Assembly (NCBI GenBank): GCA_002733995.1 | Contig: NVXR01000018.1 | Span: 1 to 59,645 of the forward strand | Reading direction: 5' to 3' | DNA length: 59,645 bases | From: Desulfotalea sp. | Lineage (GTDB): Bacteria > Desulfobacterota > Desulfobulbia > Desulfobulbales > Desulfocapsaceae | Shown here: positions 9,092 through 18,386 of the stretch, one piece after another | Numbering within the stretch: position 1 is the stretch's first letter | Layout of the letters: every line of letters starts with the position of its first letter | Position numbers and translations under genes: made by a program | Notes under the pieces: generated by a model | Told to the model about the DNA's origin: nothing | What the model saw: the letters and a program-made list of their open reading frames with translations, nothing else | Database searches by the model: none

Positions 9092-9110
9092 GATAATGAT
9101 TATTATTTAC
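9092..9110. promoter_or_regulatory. Fur/PerR-box-like operator upstream of rubrerythrin
   Basis: GATAATGATTATTATTTAC matches the Fur consensus GATAATGATAATCATTATC at 15 of 19 positions. It lies in the upstream region of the rubrerythrin gene, whose homologues are often under PerR or Fur control. The choice between Fur and PerR is not possible from sequence. Confidence 0.55.
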
Positions 9111-9513
9111 TTGAACAATAATCATCTGTCAACCACAAAATCATACGGTAGCCGGAATTCTCTGTCCATATTGATACGTCTACTCTGGTTCTGTAGGTCC
9201 TATCGGATATTGTGCATGGGAATGTTGGTCCTATAAAAGTGAATCTGTGATGTGTTGTATTTATGGGGCTATTGCTCTCTCTTAGCTCGTGAACGAGGCT
9301 AGATGTTCGAGCTTATTATTTTGGATTGGGTTCGTTAAATTGTTAGAGGGACGGGTGATGTATATGTTAGCAGAGACTGGTTAAATTTGATATTGGAGAC
9401 AGAAAAAAAGGAGCGAAGCAACGAAGAAATACTCACTTAGCAATAAAAAAGGACAATGGGAGATATTTTTCTGTGGATTTTTTATGGATGTCGGGTTAAT
9501 GTATGTGGTTGTT

Positions 9514-9663
9514 CAGGTTATTTTTCGGGTGTACGGTGGGTTCACCTACACTTGGGGTGATATCTATAGAGTTGATTGTAAATAACCTGTATCTAACGTA
9601 GTGATATCACAAGTAAGTCAGTTGAGTAAGGGGTTGCAGCATGCTGCGGCTCCTTACTTTTTT
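9514..9663 (+). ncRNA. Candidate structured leader or small RNA ahead of EF-G
   Basis: No protein is encoded between 9111 and 9735, yet the plus strand shows strong secondary structure. A closing stem CAGGTTATTT (9514-9523) pairs with AAATAACCTG (9580-9589). Inside it GTGTA-C-GGTG folds on CACC-TACAC around a GGTT loop. The palindrome GTGATATCAC (9601-9610) and an intrinsic terminator (9625-9663) follow. The EF-G start is 72 bases further on. This fits either an attenuator/riboswitch-type leader of the EF-G gene or a free-standing small RNA. I do not recognise a known riboswitch class, and no clear promoter was identified. Confidence 0.4.
9625..9663 (+). terminator. Intrinsic terminator upstream of EF-G
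   Basis: Stem AGTAAGG (9625-9631) with CCTTACT (9652-9658), extended through G-U pairs into GCAG/CTGC around a CATG loop, followed by six T's. It is a strong plus-strand terminator with no protein gene in front of it. Confidence 0.8.
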
Positions 9664-9735
9664 ATATTCACTCAGCTTGTATAAGCTAGGCCGGACAGTA
9701 ACAACCGGTTGGCACCGTTGTAGAGGACAGCAGCC

Positions 9736-11817
9736 ATGAACACGGATTTATCAAAAGTAAGAAATATAGGTATCAGTGCCCATATTGATTCGGGAAAAAC
9801 CACTTTGACCGAACGTATCCTGTACTACACCAAGAAAATTCATGCCATTCATGAAGTACGAGGCAAGGATGGTGTTGGTGCGAAGATGGATTCCATGGAA
9901 CTGGAGAAAGAGCGTGGTATTACAATTCAGTCAGCTGCGACATACTGTTCCTGGAATGGTACTGATATTAATATCATCGATACCCCGGGTCACGTTGACT
10001 TTACCGTTGAGGTAGAGCGTGCGTTGCGAGTTCTTGATGGAGCGGTTCTTGTTCTCTGTTCTGTTGGTGGTGTACAGTCTCAGTCAATAACTGTAAACAG
10101 GCAGATGACCAGATACAACGTCCCGCGTATCGCCTTTATTAATAAGTGCGACCGTACTGGGGCGAATCCTGAAAAGGTGACTGCTCAACTCAAAGATAAG
10201 CTTGATCTAAATGCACATATGATGCAGATGCCGATTGGTCTAGAAAATGATCTCGTCGGTGTTGTCGATCTTGTTACCATGAAGGCTGTCTATTTCGACG
10301 GCGAGAATGGCGATGATATTCGAATCGAAGAGATTCCAGCAGATATGGCCGAGGAAGCTGCCGACAGACGTGAGGCTCTTCTTGAAGAAGTGTCCATGTA
10401 CTCTGAAGAACTTATGGAGGCATTGCTTGAAGAGGACGAGATTGATTACGCGCTCATCTATGATGCGGTTCGTAAGGGTACTCTCGCTCTTGAATTTACA
10501 CCGGTTTTTCTTGGATCAGCATACAAGAACAAAGGTGTACAGTCACTCTTGGATGCGGTTGAACAATATCTTCCCTCTCCCACCGATGTCATCAACTTGG
10601 CTTTGGATCTCAAAAATGAAGAAAAAGAATTTCCGGTTACCAATAATCCGGAAGATCCTCTCATCATGCTTGCATTCAAACTCGAAGATGGTCGTTATGG
10701 TCAGCTGACCTATGTGCGGACATATCAGGGCTTCTTGAATAAAGGAGACACTGTCTATAACCGTCGTACCGGTAAAAAAGTTAAGATCGGCCGCCTTTGT
10801 CGCATGCATTCCGCGGAAATGGTAGAAATTGATAGCGTTGGTTCTGGAGATATTGTTGCCCTCTTTGGTGTTGATTGCGCCTCCGGCGATACCTTTACCT
10901 CGGATGCAATTTCTTGTTCAATGACTTCTATGCATATACCTGAGCCTGTTATCTCTCTTGCTGTTATTCCAGCAGATAACAAATCCCAGATCAATATGTC
11001 CAAGGCACTCAACAGATTCACAAAAGAAGATCCAACCTTTAAAACTTTTGTTGATCATGAGACTGGCGAGACCATTATCTCAGGTATGGGTGAGCTTCAC
11101 CTTGAGGTTTACATTGAGCGAATGAAACGTGAGTATGAAGCCTGTGTAGAAGTTGGTGCACCTCAGGTTGCGTACAGAGAAACTATTTCTCAGATCGCGA
11201 AATTCAACTATGTCCACAAAAAGCAAACTGGTGGTTCTGGTCAGTTTGGTCGTGTCGGTGGCTTCCTCGAACCAATCGAAGAAGATTACGAGTTTGTTGA
11301 TAAAATCGTGGGTGGTGTTATTCCCCGTGAATTTATTAACTCTTGTGATAAGGGTTTCAAAAAGAGCATGTTGAAAGGTTCTCTTTGTGGCGCTCCTATT
11401 ACCGGTGTGCGTTGTACCATTAATGATGGTGCTTATCATGCGGTGGATTCATCCGATGTTGCTTTTCAGCTCGCTTCTGTAGGCGCTTTCAAGGAAGGTT
11501 ACCTCAAGGCAAATCCTGTCATTATGGAACCTATAATGAAGGTTGCTGTTGAAGGCCCTTCTGAGTTTCAGGGTTCGGTTATGGGCTCTATTAATCAGCG
11601 ACGTGGTATGATCATTGGTAGCACTGAAGAAGGAACGTATTCTGTTATCGAAGCAGAAGTACCTCTTTCTGAGATGTTTGGTTACTCAACCACGCTCCGT
11701 TCACTTACCCAAGGTAAAGCAGAATTTACCATGGAATTTTCAACTTTTAAAGCGGTACCAAAAAGTGTGAGTGAAGAGCTTGTCAAGGCGTATCAGGATG
11801 AGCGTAAGAACGGTTGA
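9736..11817 (+). CDS. fusA: Elongation factor G, spdEFG1/mitochondrial-like type
   Basis: Translational GTPase that drives tRNA-mRNA translocation on the ribosome. The 693 residues carry the G1 loop A15-HIDSGKT, G3 DTPGHVD and G4 NKCD, and the usual five-domain order. Features such as [35 protein letters not shown] and the C-terminal half ([16 protein letters not shown], [13 protein letters not shown] segments) resemble the mtEFG1/spdEFG1 class known from mitochondria, spirochaetes, planctomycetes and some deltaproteobacteria. In that class translocation and recycling are split between two paralogues. A GAGGA ribosome binding site precedes the ATG. It stands alone rather than in the str operon, with a hairpin behind it and the structured leader in front. 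Confidence 0.93.
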   Translation: MNTDLSKVRNIGISAHIDSGKTTLTERILYYTKKIHAIHEVRGKDGVGAKMDSMELEKERGITIQSAATYCSWNGTDINIIDTPGHVDFTVEVERALRVLDGAVLVLCSVGGVQSQSITVNRQMTRYNVPRIAFINKCDRTGANPEKVTAQLKDKLDLNAHMMQMPIGLENDLVGVVDLVTMKAVYFDGENGDDIRIEEIPADMAEEAADRREALLEEVSMYSEELMEALLEEDEIDYALIYDAVRKGTLALEFTPVFLGSAYKNKGVQSLLDAVEQYLPSPTDVINLALDLKNEEKEFPVTNNPEDPLIMLAFKLEDGRYGQLTYVRTYQGFLNKGDTVYNRRTGKKVKIGRLCRMHSAEMVEIDSVGSGDIVALFGVDCASGDTFTSDAISCSMTSMHIPEPVISLAVIPADNKSQINMSKALNRFTKEDPTFKTFVDHETGETIISGMGELHLEVYIERMKREYEACVEVGAPQVAYRETISQIAKFNYVHKKQTGGSGQFGRVGGFLEPIEEDYEFVDKIVGGVIPREFINSCDKGFKKSMLKGSLCGAPITGVRCTINDGAYHAVDSSDVAFQLASVGAFKEGYLKANPVIMEPIMKVAVEGPSEFQGSVMGSINQRRGMIIGSTEEGTYSVIEAEVPLSEMFGYSTTLRSLTQGKAEFTMEFSTFKAVPKSVSEELVKAYQDERKNG

Positions 11818-11850
11818 TATTCAGAGACGTAAAGACTAGAATTATATAGA

Positions 11851-11875
11851 AGTCTCCGGTATTTTACCGGAGACT
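11851..11875 (+). terminator. Hairpin after EF-G
   Basis: A perfect 10-bp stem AGTCTCCGGT/ACCGGAGACT with a 5-base loop, lacking a U-run. It lies between EF-G and the next gene, 52 bases before that start, and may stabilise the upstream mRNA or separate the two messages. Confidence 0.5.
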
Positions 11876-11927
11876 GTTGGTCGAAGTATCTCACGATCAT
11901 ATAAGGAATAAAAAAGAGGTGACTGCC

Positions 11928-12617
11928 ATGGGAAATGATCTGGTTGTAAGTAATCCACTCCGGGCGCTTGGTCTGGATGCAAAGGCGGAAGGAAAAGAGT
12001 CCATGGGACTTGTCATGGCGAGAGCAGGGCTCGGTAAGACTGCAATTCTTGTTCAATTCGCTCTGGATTCGATGTTGCTTGGCAACAAGGTTTTACATGT
12101 TTCCATTGGGGAAGGTATTGATAAGACCAGAAACTGGTATGATGATATTCTCGCTCTGCTCACCGACGGTGAAAAAATCGAGAGCATCCCTGAAATCATG
12201 AAAAACCGCATGATTATGACGTTCAAAGAGAGCAGCTTTTCTAAAGCTATGTTTGTTGAACGGCTAGAAGATTTAGTAAAACAAGGTATTTACCAGCCTG
12301 AGTGTCTCATCATTGATGGATACGATTTTGAGAATAACAGCAAAGAATCTTTGGAAGATTTTCGAAATATTATGACCGAGCAGGGTCTGAAAATCATCTG
12401 GTTCTCGGCAGTAAGACACCGTGATGATGAACGTGTTTCTAAAGCTGGTGTTCCTGCGCCGTGTCATGAGGTTGATGGTTTGTTTGATACAATTCTTCTG
12501 ATCAACCCCGATGGTGATGCGATTAATCTTGATATCATTAAATGTGATATAGGTTCCGTTGATCCCGGTACAAGCCTTTCGCTTGATCCAGCGACTATGT
12601 TGTTGAAAAAAGTATAG
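11928..12617 (+). CDS. RecA/KaiC-fold P-loop ATPase of unknown role
   Basis: A soluble 229-residue protein with a Walker A motif at residues 31-38 (ARAGLGKT) and a Walker B-like CLIIDGYDF at about 126-134, in the RecA/KaiC arrangement. The start is set at 11928, where GAGGTG lies 6 bases upstream; the frame is open a further 17 codons but from a TTG without a binding site. It sits between EF-G and hisA, bounded by a hairpin in front and a strong terminator behind, so it may be its own unit. I cannot name the family or assign a substrate; homologues would be expected in related Desulfobulbales. Confidence 0.7.
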   Translation: MGNDLVVSNPLRALGLDAKAEGKESMGLVMARAGLGKTAILVQFALDSMLLGNKVLHVSIGEGIDKTRNWYDDILALLTDGEKIESIPEIMKNRMIMTFKESSFSKAMFVERLEDLVKQGIYQPECLIIDGYDFENNSKESLEDFRNIMTEQGLKIIWFSAVRHRDDERVSKAGVPAPCHEVDGLFDTILLINPDGDAINLDIIKCDIGSVDPGTSLSLDPATMLLKKV

Positions 12618-12671
12618 TCGTAATAGTTGCGAGTATATTGGGTTTTGCCAGTCAAGACCCAGACGGAGTAC

Positions 12672-12709
12672 AAAGGCGGGGTGCTGTTATAGGCATCCCG
12701 CCTTTTTTT
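12672..12709 (+). terminator. Intrinsic terminator after the RecA-fold ATPase
   Basis: AAGGCGGGGTGC pairs with GCATCCCGCCTT, followed by a run of seven T's. The hisA start is only 24 bases beyond, so hisA must use a promoter overlapping this region or rely on read-through. Confidence 0.85.
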
Positions 12710-12732
12710 ATGCAGATACAAGGAATAAGCAG

Positions 12733-13491
12733 ATGAAATTAAGACCCTGTATAGATTTGCACGCTGGAGTAGTGAAACAGATCGTTGGCTCTACCCTGAG
12801 TGACGATACGCCTTCGTCTATGGAGACAAACTTCATCGCTACAAACCCTCCTTCATGGTTTGCCTCATTGTATAAAAAAGATAATCTCACCGGTGGCCAT
12901 ATTATTAAACTTGGTCCAGGTAATGATGAGGCCGCCATAGAAGCGCTTGCCTCCTGGCCAAAAGCAATGCAGATTGGTGGAGGTATTTCAGCTGATAATG
13001 CTGCTTTTTGGCTAGAGAAGGGTGCGTCCCATGTGATTGTTACATCCTATGTCTTCACCGGTGGTGTCATTAACATGCAACGGTTGGAACGCCTAGTGGA
13101 CAAGGTGGGAAAGGCTAATATTGTACTTGATCTCAGTTGTAGAAAAAAAGATGGTGACTACTATATTGTCACGGATCGATGGCAGAAATTCACCAATGTT
13201 AAGGTTGAAAGAAGGGTAATTGAAGATCTGGCAAAATACTGTGATGAATTTCTGGTTCATGCAGCTGACGTTGAAGGGAAATGCAGGGGTATCGAAGAAG
13301 ATGTTGTTACCCTGCTCGGGTCTCTGGTTGAGATACCGACAACCTATGCCGGTGGCGTTCGTAATATAGAAGACCTTAAGCTTATACAAGACCTTGGTGG
13401 GGATCGTCTGGATGTAACGGTAGGCAGTGCTCTTGATATCTTTGGTGGAAGTGGCCTGAGTTACCAGGATGCGAAAGACTTCTGTTGTTAA
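12733..13491 (+). CDS. hisA: HisA, eukaryote (yeast His6)-like type
   Basis: Phosphoribosylformimino-AICAR ribotide isomerase, the fourth step of histidine synthesis. It opens the ProFAR ring in an Amadori rearrangement on a TIM barrel. The 252 residues are closer to the yeast HIS6 type than to standard bacterial HisA: CIDLHAGVVKQIVG, NFIATNPPSWFASLYKKDNLTGGHIIKLGP, SHVIVTSYVFT, IVLDLSCRK, LVHAADVEGKCRGI and VTVGSALDIFGG. The two catalytic Asp positions are D8 in CIDLH and D179 in HAADVEG. AGGA lies 8 bases before the ATG. No other his gene is in the window. Confidence 0.9.
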   Translation: MKLRPCIDLHAGVVKQIVGSTLSDDTPSSMETNFIATNPPSWFASLYKKDNLTGGHIIKLGPGNDEAAIEALASWPKAMQIGGGISADNAAFWLEKGASHVIVTSYVFTGGVINMQRLERLVDKVGKANIVLDLSCRKKDGDYYIVTDRWQKFTNVKVERRVIEDLAKYCDEFLVHAADVEGKCRGIEEDVVTLLGSLVEIPTTYAGGVRNIEDLKLIQDLGGDRLDVTVGSALDIFGGSGLSYQDAKDFCC

Positions 13492-13710
13492 ACAACTTTT
13501 CGCAGGGATTGTAGTAACTGGTTGTGTCTCAGATAAATGACCTGCCTGTGCCAAGCCGTTGGCCAATGTGGTTTAGGAAGGAAGCTGTTTACCGATATAT
13601 TTATATTAGTTTTGCATTTCTTGACCTTATATGCTCTTTCCTATACAATAGTGTTCAGGTATTAGTGGGGGAGAAGTGTTTCTTAACATGTTGATTTTAT
13701 AACTTTAAAT

Positions 13711-14580
13711 ATGAGTATTGATCAAGACATACAACGTAGAGATATCGAGAAGTTTATTCGAAAGATGCCCAGTTTATCTACCACTGTAGGTAAGGTGATG
13801 GAGATCTGCAGTCGCACAGATGCGTCACCCAATGAGCTTAACAAGGTGATTTCGCTGGACCCTGTTTTAACGGGGCAGGTACTTAAGCTTATTAACTCAG
13901 CCTATTATTCTCTTGTCAATAAGGTCACGTCATTGACAAGGGCTATCACGATGCTGGGCATGAATACGGTGAAAAATATGGCACTCAGCACTGCTATTAT
14001 TGGAACTGTAGCCGGTGCTAAAAAATCAAGGGCATTACCGACGCAAAAATTCTGGGCCCATTCTATCGGGGCCGGTGTGAGCGCAAAATTGCTTGGCGAG
14101 TTAAAAGGTGTCCCTATCATGGAGAGGGAAGAGCTGTTTCTAGGCGGGCTTTTGCACGACCTTGGTAAGGTTCCTTTTGGAGATGAGTATATAGAAGTAC
14201 TCAATATCGCTAAGTTTGAACAGGTTCCTCTGCGGGAAGTAGAACTCGATGTATTGGGTATTGATCATCAGGAAGTAGGCTTGATGATCGCCAGTAAGTG
14301 GAAGCTCAATAATGTTATAACCAGCTGTATTGGTAGCCATCATGATGTGCATAACTTAGCTAGCTATCCTAAAGAGGTAAGTTTGCAATTGGCACTTGTG
14401 GCTCTTGGTGATCTGTACGCAAATATTCTTGACCATGGATATGCCGGTAATCCGTTTCCTAATGAAGAAGATGTTTACAGTCTGCTAAAATTCACGGATA
14501 TTTGCATTGAAGATTTTTGTGGTATTGGCGGTAGGGTTGTAGAGGAAATTGATAAAGCAAAGGTTTTTTTGCAAATATAA
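13711..14580 (+). CDS. HDOD-domain signalling protein
   Basis: A 289-residue protein consisting essentially of one HDOD domain (about residues 14-215): MPSLSTTVGKVMEICSRTDASPNELNKVISLDPVLTGQVLKLINSAYYSL, TSLTRAITMLGMNTVKNMALSTAI, GGLLHDLGKVPF and GIDHQEVGLMIASKWKL. HDOD proteins resemble HD-type phosphohydrolases but usually lack full metal-binding sets and act in signalling and stress responses. The LLHDLGK motif is kept here. There is no clear ribosome binding site before the ATG. The stop precedes the next start by only 13 bases, so the two are probably co-transcribed. Confidence 0.88.
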   Translation: MSIDQDIQRRDIEKFIRKMPSLSTTVGKVMEICSRTDASPNELNKVISLDPVLTGQVLKLINSAYYSLVNKVTSLTRAITMLGMNTVKNMALSTAIIGTVAGAKKSRALPTQKFWAHSIGAGVSAKLLGELKGVPIMEREELFLGGLLHDLGKVPFGDEYIEVLNIAKFEQVPLREVELDVLGIDHQEVGLMIASKWKLNNVITSCIGSHHDVHNLASYPKEVSLQLALVALGDLYANILDHGYAGNPFPNEEDVYSLLKFTDICIEDFCGIGGRVVEEIDKAKVFLQI

Positions 14581-14593
14581 TTTTGGTGTGTCT

Positions 14594-15514
14594 ATGAAGA
14601 TTCGTTTCTGGGGTGTACGCGGCTCTATTCCAAGTCCGGGGCCGTTAACTCAAAAATATGGCGGTAATACTGCTTGTACTGAAATTAGAGTGGGTGAGGA
14701 TGATCGGCTGCTGATTGTGGATGCCGGTTCTGGCATTCGTAATCTTGGTAATTATATCATGGAGCATGATCTACCAAAAGGACCGATTAAGGCTGATATC
14801 TTTCTTTCACACACCCATTGGGACCATATCATGGGCTATCCATTTTTTACGCCTATTTACATCCCGGGGTCCACCTTAAAGGTGTACGGACCTGTTTCTT
14901 TTGAAGATGAGCCATTGGAGGAGGTTGTAGGGGGGCAGATGAAATATCGCTACTTTCCCATAAACCTTGGGGAGCTTGCCTCTAAAGTTGAGTATATACG
15001 CTTAAAAGAAGACCCAGGCATTGATCTTGGTGGTGGTTTACATCTATCGACCAAGCTGTTGAATCATCCTATCACCGCCCTCGGTTACCGTTTTGAGTAT
15101 GACTCAAAAGTAGTTTGCACCTGCTATGATACAGAACCATTTCGAAATTTGTTCATAACAGACCCGGATCATCCTGATTATGATGAGGCCATGGCCTATG
15201 AGGGAGAAGAGGTGGCAAAGGAGCAGAATCATGCCATTGAGGCCTTTTTTAAGGATGCGGATCTACTCATTTATGATGCCCAATATACACAGCAGGAATA
15301 CCTTAATGGTCGGGTAAACTGGGGACATACTGCAATGGAGTATGCCGTGGAAGCGGCCAACAGGGCGGGGGTTAAAAAACTTGCTCTTTTTCACCATGAT
15401 CCTGACAGGTCGGACGCTGAGCTTGATGAGTTTTCTCTCACCTATTGTGAACCAGGAAAATTTGGGGATACTGAGGTTTTCTTTGCTAAAGAAGGTATGG
15501 AGATCATTCTGTAA
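14594..15514 (+). CDS. MBL-fold metallo-hydrolase
   Basis: A 306-residue metallo-beta-lactamase-fold protein of the COG1235 type (MKIRFWGVRGSIPSPG at the start). The metal-binding motif HTHWDH (HxHxDH) is complete, and further ligand candidates are in LLNHPITALGYRFEY and ALFHHDPDRSD. YGGNTACTEIRV and IVDAGSGIRNLG are typical of bacterial proteins found next to response regulators and HD domains. The start at 14594 is chosen because homologues begin with this MKIRFWGVRGS sequence; an open extension back to 14549 overlaps the HDOD gene. The substrate is unknown; a phosphodiester or signalling nucleotide is possible. Confidence 0.88.
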   Translation: MKIRFWGVRGSIPSPGPLTQKYGGNTACTEIRVGEDDRLLIVDAGSGIRNLGNYIMEHDLPKGPIKADIFLSHTHWDHIMGYPFFTPIYIPGSTLKVYGPVSFEDEPLEEVVGGQMKYRYFPINLGELASKVEYIRLKEDPGIDLGGGLHLSTKLLNHPITALGYRFEYDSKVVCTCYDTEPFRNLFITDPDHPDYDEAMAYEGEEVAKEQNHAIEAFFKDADLLIYDAQYTQQEYLNGRVNWGHTAMEYAVEAANRAGVKKLALFHHDPDRSDAELDEFSLTYCEPGKFGDTEVFFAKEGMEIIL

Positions 15515-15767
15515 TATCTTGCTCTGTGGGCCTTATCTCTTGCCTTTGGCAACAGAGAGTAGGCCTCTGGCACAAACCCACATTTCTTCTGAGCATTGTA
15601 CCTTTTCCAGGTAAGTACGTTCGAGTAGCGCGCCGCTACTTGTTTGATTTTATGCCAAGGGGAAGAGTGACAATGCTCGTATATGGCCAAAGGCCAACCC
15701 TTTTGGCACCGATTGAATGCTGGTGTCATAGGGCCGATGAAAATGCGGTCTAAAAGGTCTATTAGGC

Positions 15768-16592
15768 CTAGTAGGCCTTGAGAAGGTCTATGATTTTGCT
15801 ATCTGCGGAGTACGGAGAGGGCGGAGGAGTAGAATCTTTGAGCCTGAGACTTGCCGCAAACGGTGTGAGTGCAATATTGCGATTATAGGCTTCTATGGCG
15901 AGTCTTTCAAGATTGACGGTGTCTTCGATATTGTAGGCAAGAAGTGTCTCAAGAACGCGTTCCTCTCCCGTCTCTTTATACTGTTGCCAGAGAAGCACGG
16001 CAAAGTATCCGTCAACACCATCAAGGTTGCCACGACTAAGACCAAGTTGTTTTTCACATCCCTTCAAGCCCCCTTTAAACCCGAGTTTTGCCAGGATATA
16101 ACGAAGATCTATCTGAGCATGATCTAGAGTTATACCGAAAAAACGTTCTATAAAAGGAACATCAAAACTCTTGCCGTTGTAGCTTACAATCACTTTATAT
16201 TTACGTATATCTTCTACAAAATCATCGAGATTTCTGCCATTCACATAGGTGAAAATCTCTTGTCCATCGTAGAGTGCAATTGTGGTGATTTCAGCAAAAT
16301 CATCCAGACCAGTGGTCTCGATATCAAGGTAGGCAATACAGTTCTGGAAATGAGAAAAGATACGCCACGACTCATTGGCTGCCAGGCGTGAGGTGAAAAA
16401 TGAGGGGTCGTTATTGCTAAGGGCAGTGTGGGAGGCCGCGATGATCGCTGCGGCCTCTGCACTACTATTTGCTGATACTCTGACAGGCGCTGGTAGGTGC
16501 CACTCCTGCCATGTTGTTACACCGGCGGACCAGAGATTTTTTTCGATCTTTGGTCCAATGCCGGGAATATGAGAAAAGGTGTGTTGCAGCAT
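15768..16592 (-). CDS. YprB-like RNase H-fold exonuclease with HhH N-terminus
   Basis: A 274-residue protein combining an N-terminal helix-hairpin-helix-like segment (FSHIPGIGPKIEKNLWSAGVTTWQEW) with an RNase H-like 3'-5' exonuclease domain from about residue 85. Acidic active-site positions are visible in IAYLDIETTGL, SYNGKSFDVPF and AYNIEDTVNLERLA. This is the YprB ribonuclease H-like family. The gene starts 6 bases after the deaD stop, with AAGGGACC as its binding site, so it is the second gene of a deaD operon and probably acts on RNA or structured nucleic acid. Confidence 0.85.
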   Translation of the reverse strand: MLQHTFSHIPGIGPKIEKNLWSAGVTTWQEWHLPAPVRVSANSSAEAAAIIAASHTALSNNDPSFFTSRLAANESWRIFSHFQNCIAYLDIETTGLDDFAEITTIALYDGQEIFTYVNGRNLDDFVEDIRKYKVIVSYNGKSFDVPFIERFFGITLDHAQIDLRYILAKLGFKGGLKGCEKQLGLSRGNLDGVDGYFAVLLWQQYKETGEERVLETLLAYNIEDTVNLERLAIEAYNRNIALTPFAASLRLKDSTPPPSPYSADSKIIDLLKAY

Positions 16593-16598
16593 GGTCCC

Positions 16599-18386
16599 TT
16601 AAGCGGCTGAGCCTTGGTACCTGTTGCTGTGACGTTTGGGTTTGTTTGTTGCTCCCGGTTTTCTGTTCTGTCTGTTCTGCGGTGAGCTTTGGTCGCTTGT
16701 CTTGTCTGAGTCTGCAAGACGTTGGATTCTCATCAAGCGACTACCAACGCGGGCGTTGCGTAGCAGGTTCAACGTTTTAGCGGGCATTCCAAACGGAAGA
16801 TCCACGGTGCTGTAATCGTCGTAGATAGATATTCTTCCAATAAATTTACTGTTTATATCCGCCTCGTTTGCGATGGCTCCAACAATGTTTCCGGCTTTAA
16901 CACCATGGCTGTTGCCAGCTTCAATGCGAAAACGTTCAAGACCTTCATCGGGGGGGAGTTGAATATTATGTGCTCTTGGTTTGCGTTGCTGTTTGCTTTT
17001 TCTGTCACCATACGTTTTTTCTCGTTCTGGCTGATAACGTGGACGTTTGTCTTCCTCCAGGAGCAGAGACTTTTTCCCCTGTACGAGTGAGGCAAGGGCC
17101 GCAGCAACCTGGGTGACATCGGCATCTGTTTCTTGCAGGTAATCTTCAAGCATTTTTGCGTAGAAGGTGTTGTCTTCAAGCATTTTGGCGGTGATTTGAT
17201 CCTTGAAACCTTGGACACGTTTTACATTGATCTCAGCCACGGTAGGAAGCTGCATTACCTCGATCTTCTGTTTGGTTGCCCGTTCAATTGAGCGAAGCAT
17301 AGATCGCTCCCGAGGATTCACGAATAGGATGGCATGACCTGAACGACCAGCTCTTCCTGTTCTACCAATACGATGGACATAGGCCTCTGTATCAAAAGGA
17401 ATGTCAAAGTTGATTACATGGCTGATTCGTTCAACGTCGAGCCCCCTTGCCGCAACATCGGTTGCAACCAGGATATCGATTTTTCCTGATTTGAGATATT
17501 CAATGGTTCTGAGTCTCTGGCTCTGTTGGATGTCACCGTTTAGAGCGGTACTTGCGTAACCCATGGCACCAATTTTTTCAGCAAGCTCGACCGTCTGTAA
17601 CTTGGTACGAACAAATATAAGTACACCATCAAATGTCTCTGATTCAAGAACCTTGGCAAGAGCATCAACCTTGGCTGCAAATCCACCACTGGTGATCAGG
17701 CAACGCTGCTGAACAGTGGTGGCAGTCATTGCTTTTGACTTGATAGTTATTTCAATTGGATCGGTGAGGTATTTGCGGGCAATTTTACGAATATTTCCTG
17801 GCATTGTTGCAGAAAATAGAGCGGTTTGTTTTCGATTTGGAAGTTTTTCGAGAATCCATTCTACGTCGTCTAGAAAACCCATACGCAGCATTTCATCCGC
17901 TTCATCAAGAACGAGACTGTGGATGGAATCCATTTTTAGACTACCGCGACGGATATGATCCATTACGCGGCCGGGGGTTCCCACAACAATTTGACATCCC
18001 TTTTGTAACTGACGGAGTTGGATACTGTAGTCCTGGCCACCAAAGATAGGGAGTACGTTGATATGTTTAAGGTGTTTACTATAGTCAGAGAAGGCGTCTG
18101 CAACCTGGATTGCAAGTTCCCGGGTTGGTGCAAGCACCAAAACTTGAGGATTGCGTGGTCCCGTACTTGAAAGTTTTGCAATGAGTGGTAGGGCGAAGGC
18201 CGCCGTTTTCCCTGTGCCTGTTTGTGCCTGTCCAACAACATCCCTGCCATCAAGTACGTGGGGGATCATTTCTTGTTGAATAGGGGTTGGTACTGTATAT
18301 CCGAGTCTTTCAACTGCTTCGATAAGGTGGTCAGGGAGACCGAGGTCGGAAAAGGAGGTTGGTGTTGTTTCGTGTTCAGTAGACAT
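16599..18386 (-). CDS. deaD: DEAD-box RNA helicase DeaD/CsdA type with DbpA domain
   Basis: ATP-dependent RNA helicase of 595 residues acting in ribosome assembly and mRNA turnover, especially in the cold. The motifs are in order: Q motif (PTPIQQEM), I AQTGTGKT, Ia PTRELA, Ib GTPGR, II DEAD, III SAT, V ATDVAARGLD and VI HRIGRTGRAG. After the core comes a charged linker and a C-terminal DbpA-type RNA-binding domain (GLERFRIEAGNSHGVKAGNIVGAIANEADINSKFIGRISIYDDYSTVDLPFGMP), then a basic Gln/Asn-rich tail. AGGA sits 5 bases before the ATG. A structured leader lies upstream. Confidence 0.95.
   Translation of the reverse strand: MSTEHETTPTSFSDLGLPDHLIEAVERLGYTVPTPIQQEMIPHVLDGRDVVGQAQTGTGKTAAFALPLIAKLSSTGPRNPQVLVLAPTRELAIQVADAFSDYSKHLKHINVLPIFGGQDYSIQLRQLQKGCQIVVGTPGRVMDHIRRGSLKMDSIHSLVLDEADEMLRMGFLDDVEWILEKLPNRKQTALFSATMPGNIRKIARKYLTDPIEITIKSKAMTATTVQQRCLITSGGFAAKVDALAKVLESETFDGVLIFVRTKLQTVELAEKIGAMGYASTALNGDIQQSQRLRTIEYLKSGKIDILVATDVAARGLDVERISHVINFDIPFDTEAYVHRIGRTGRAGRSGHAILFVNPRERSMLRSIERATKQKIEVMQLPTVAEINVKRVQGFKDQITAKMLEDNTFYAKMLEDYLQETDADVTQVAAALASLVQGKKSLLLEEDKRPRYQPEREKTYGDRKSKQQRKPRAHNIQLPPDEGLERFRIEAGNSHGVKAGNIVGAIANEADINSKFIGRISIYDDYSTVDLPFGMPAKTLNLLRNARVGSRLMRIQRLADSDKTSDQSSPQNRQNRKPGATNKPKRHSNRYQGSAA

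Noticed and set aside
13548..13590. GGAAGGAAGC stretch recalling the SRP 4.5S RNA tetraloop region
   Set aside because: The flanking bases do not form the conserved SRP stem around the GGAA loop.
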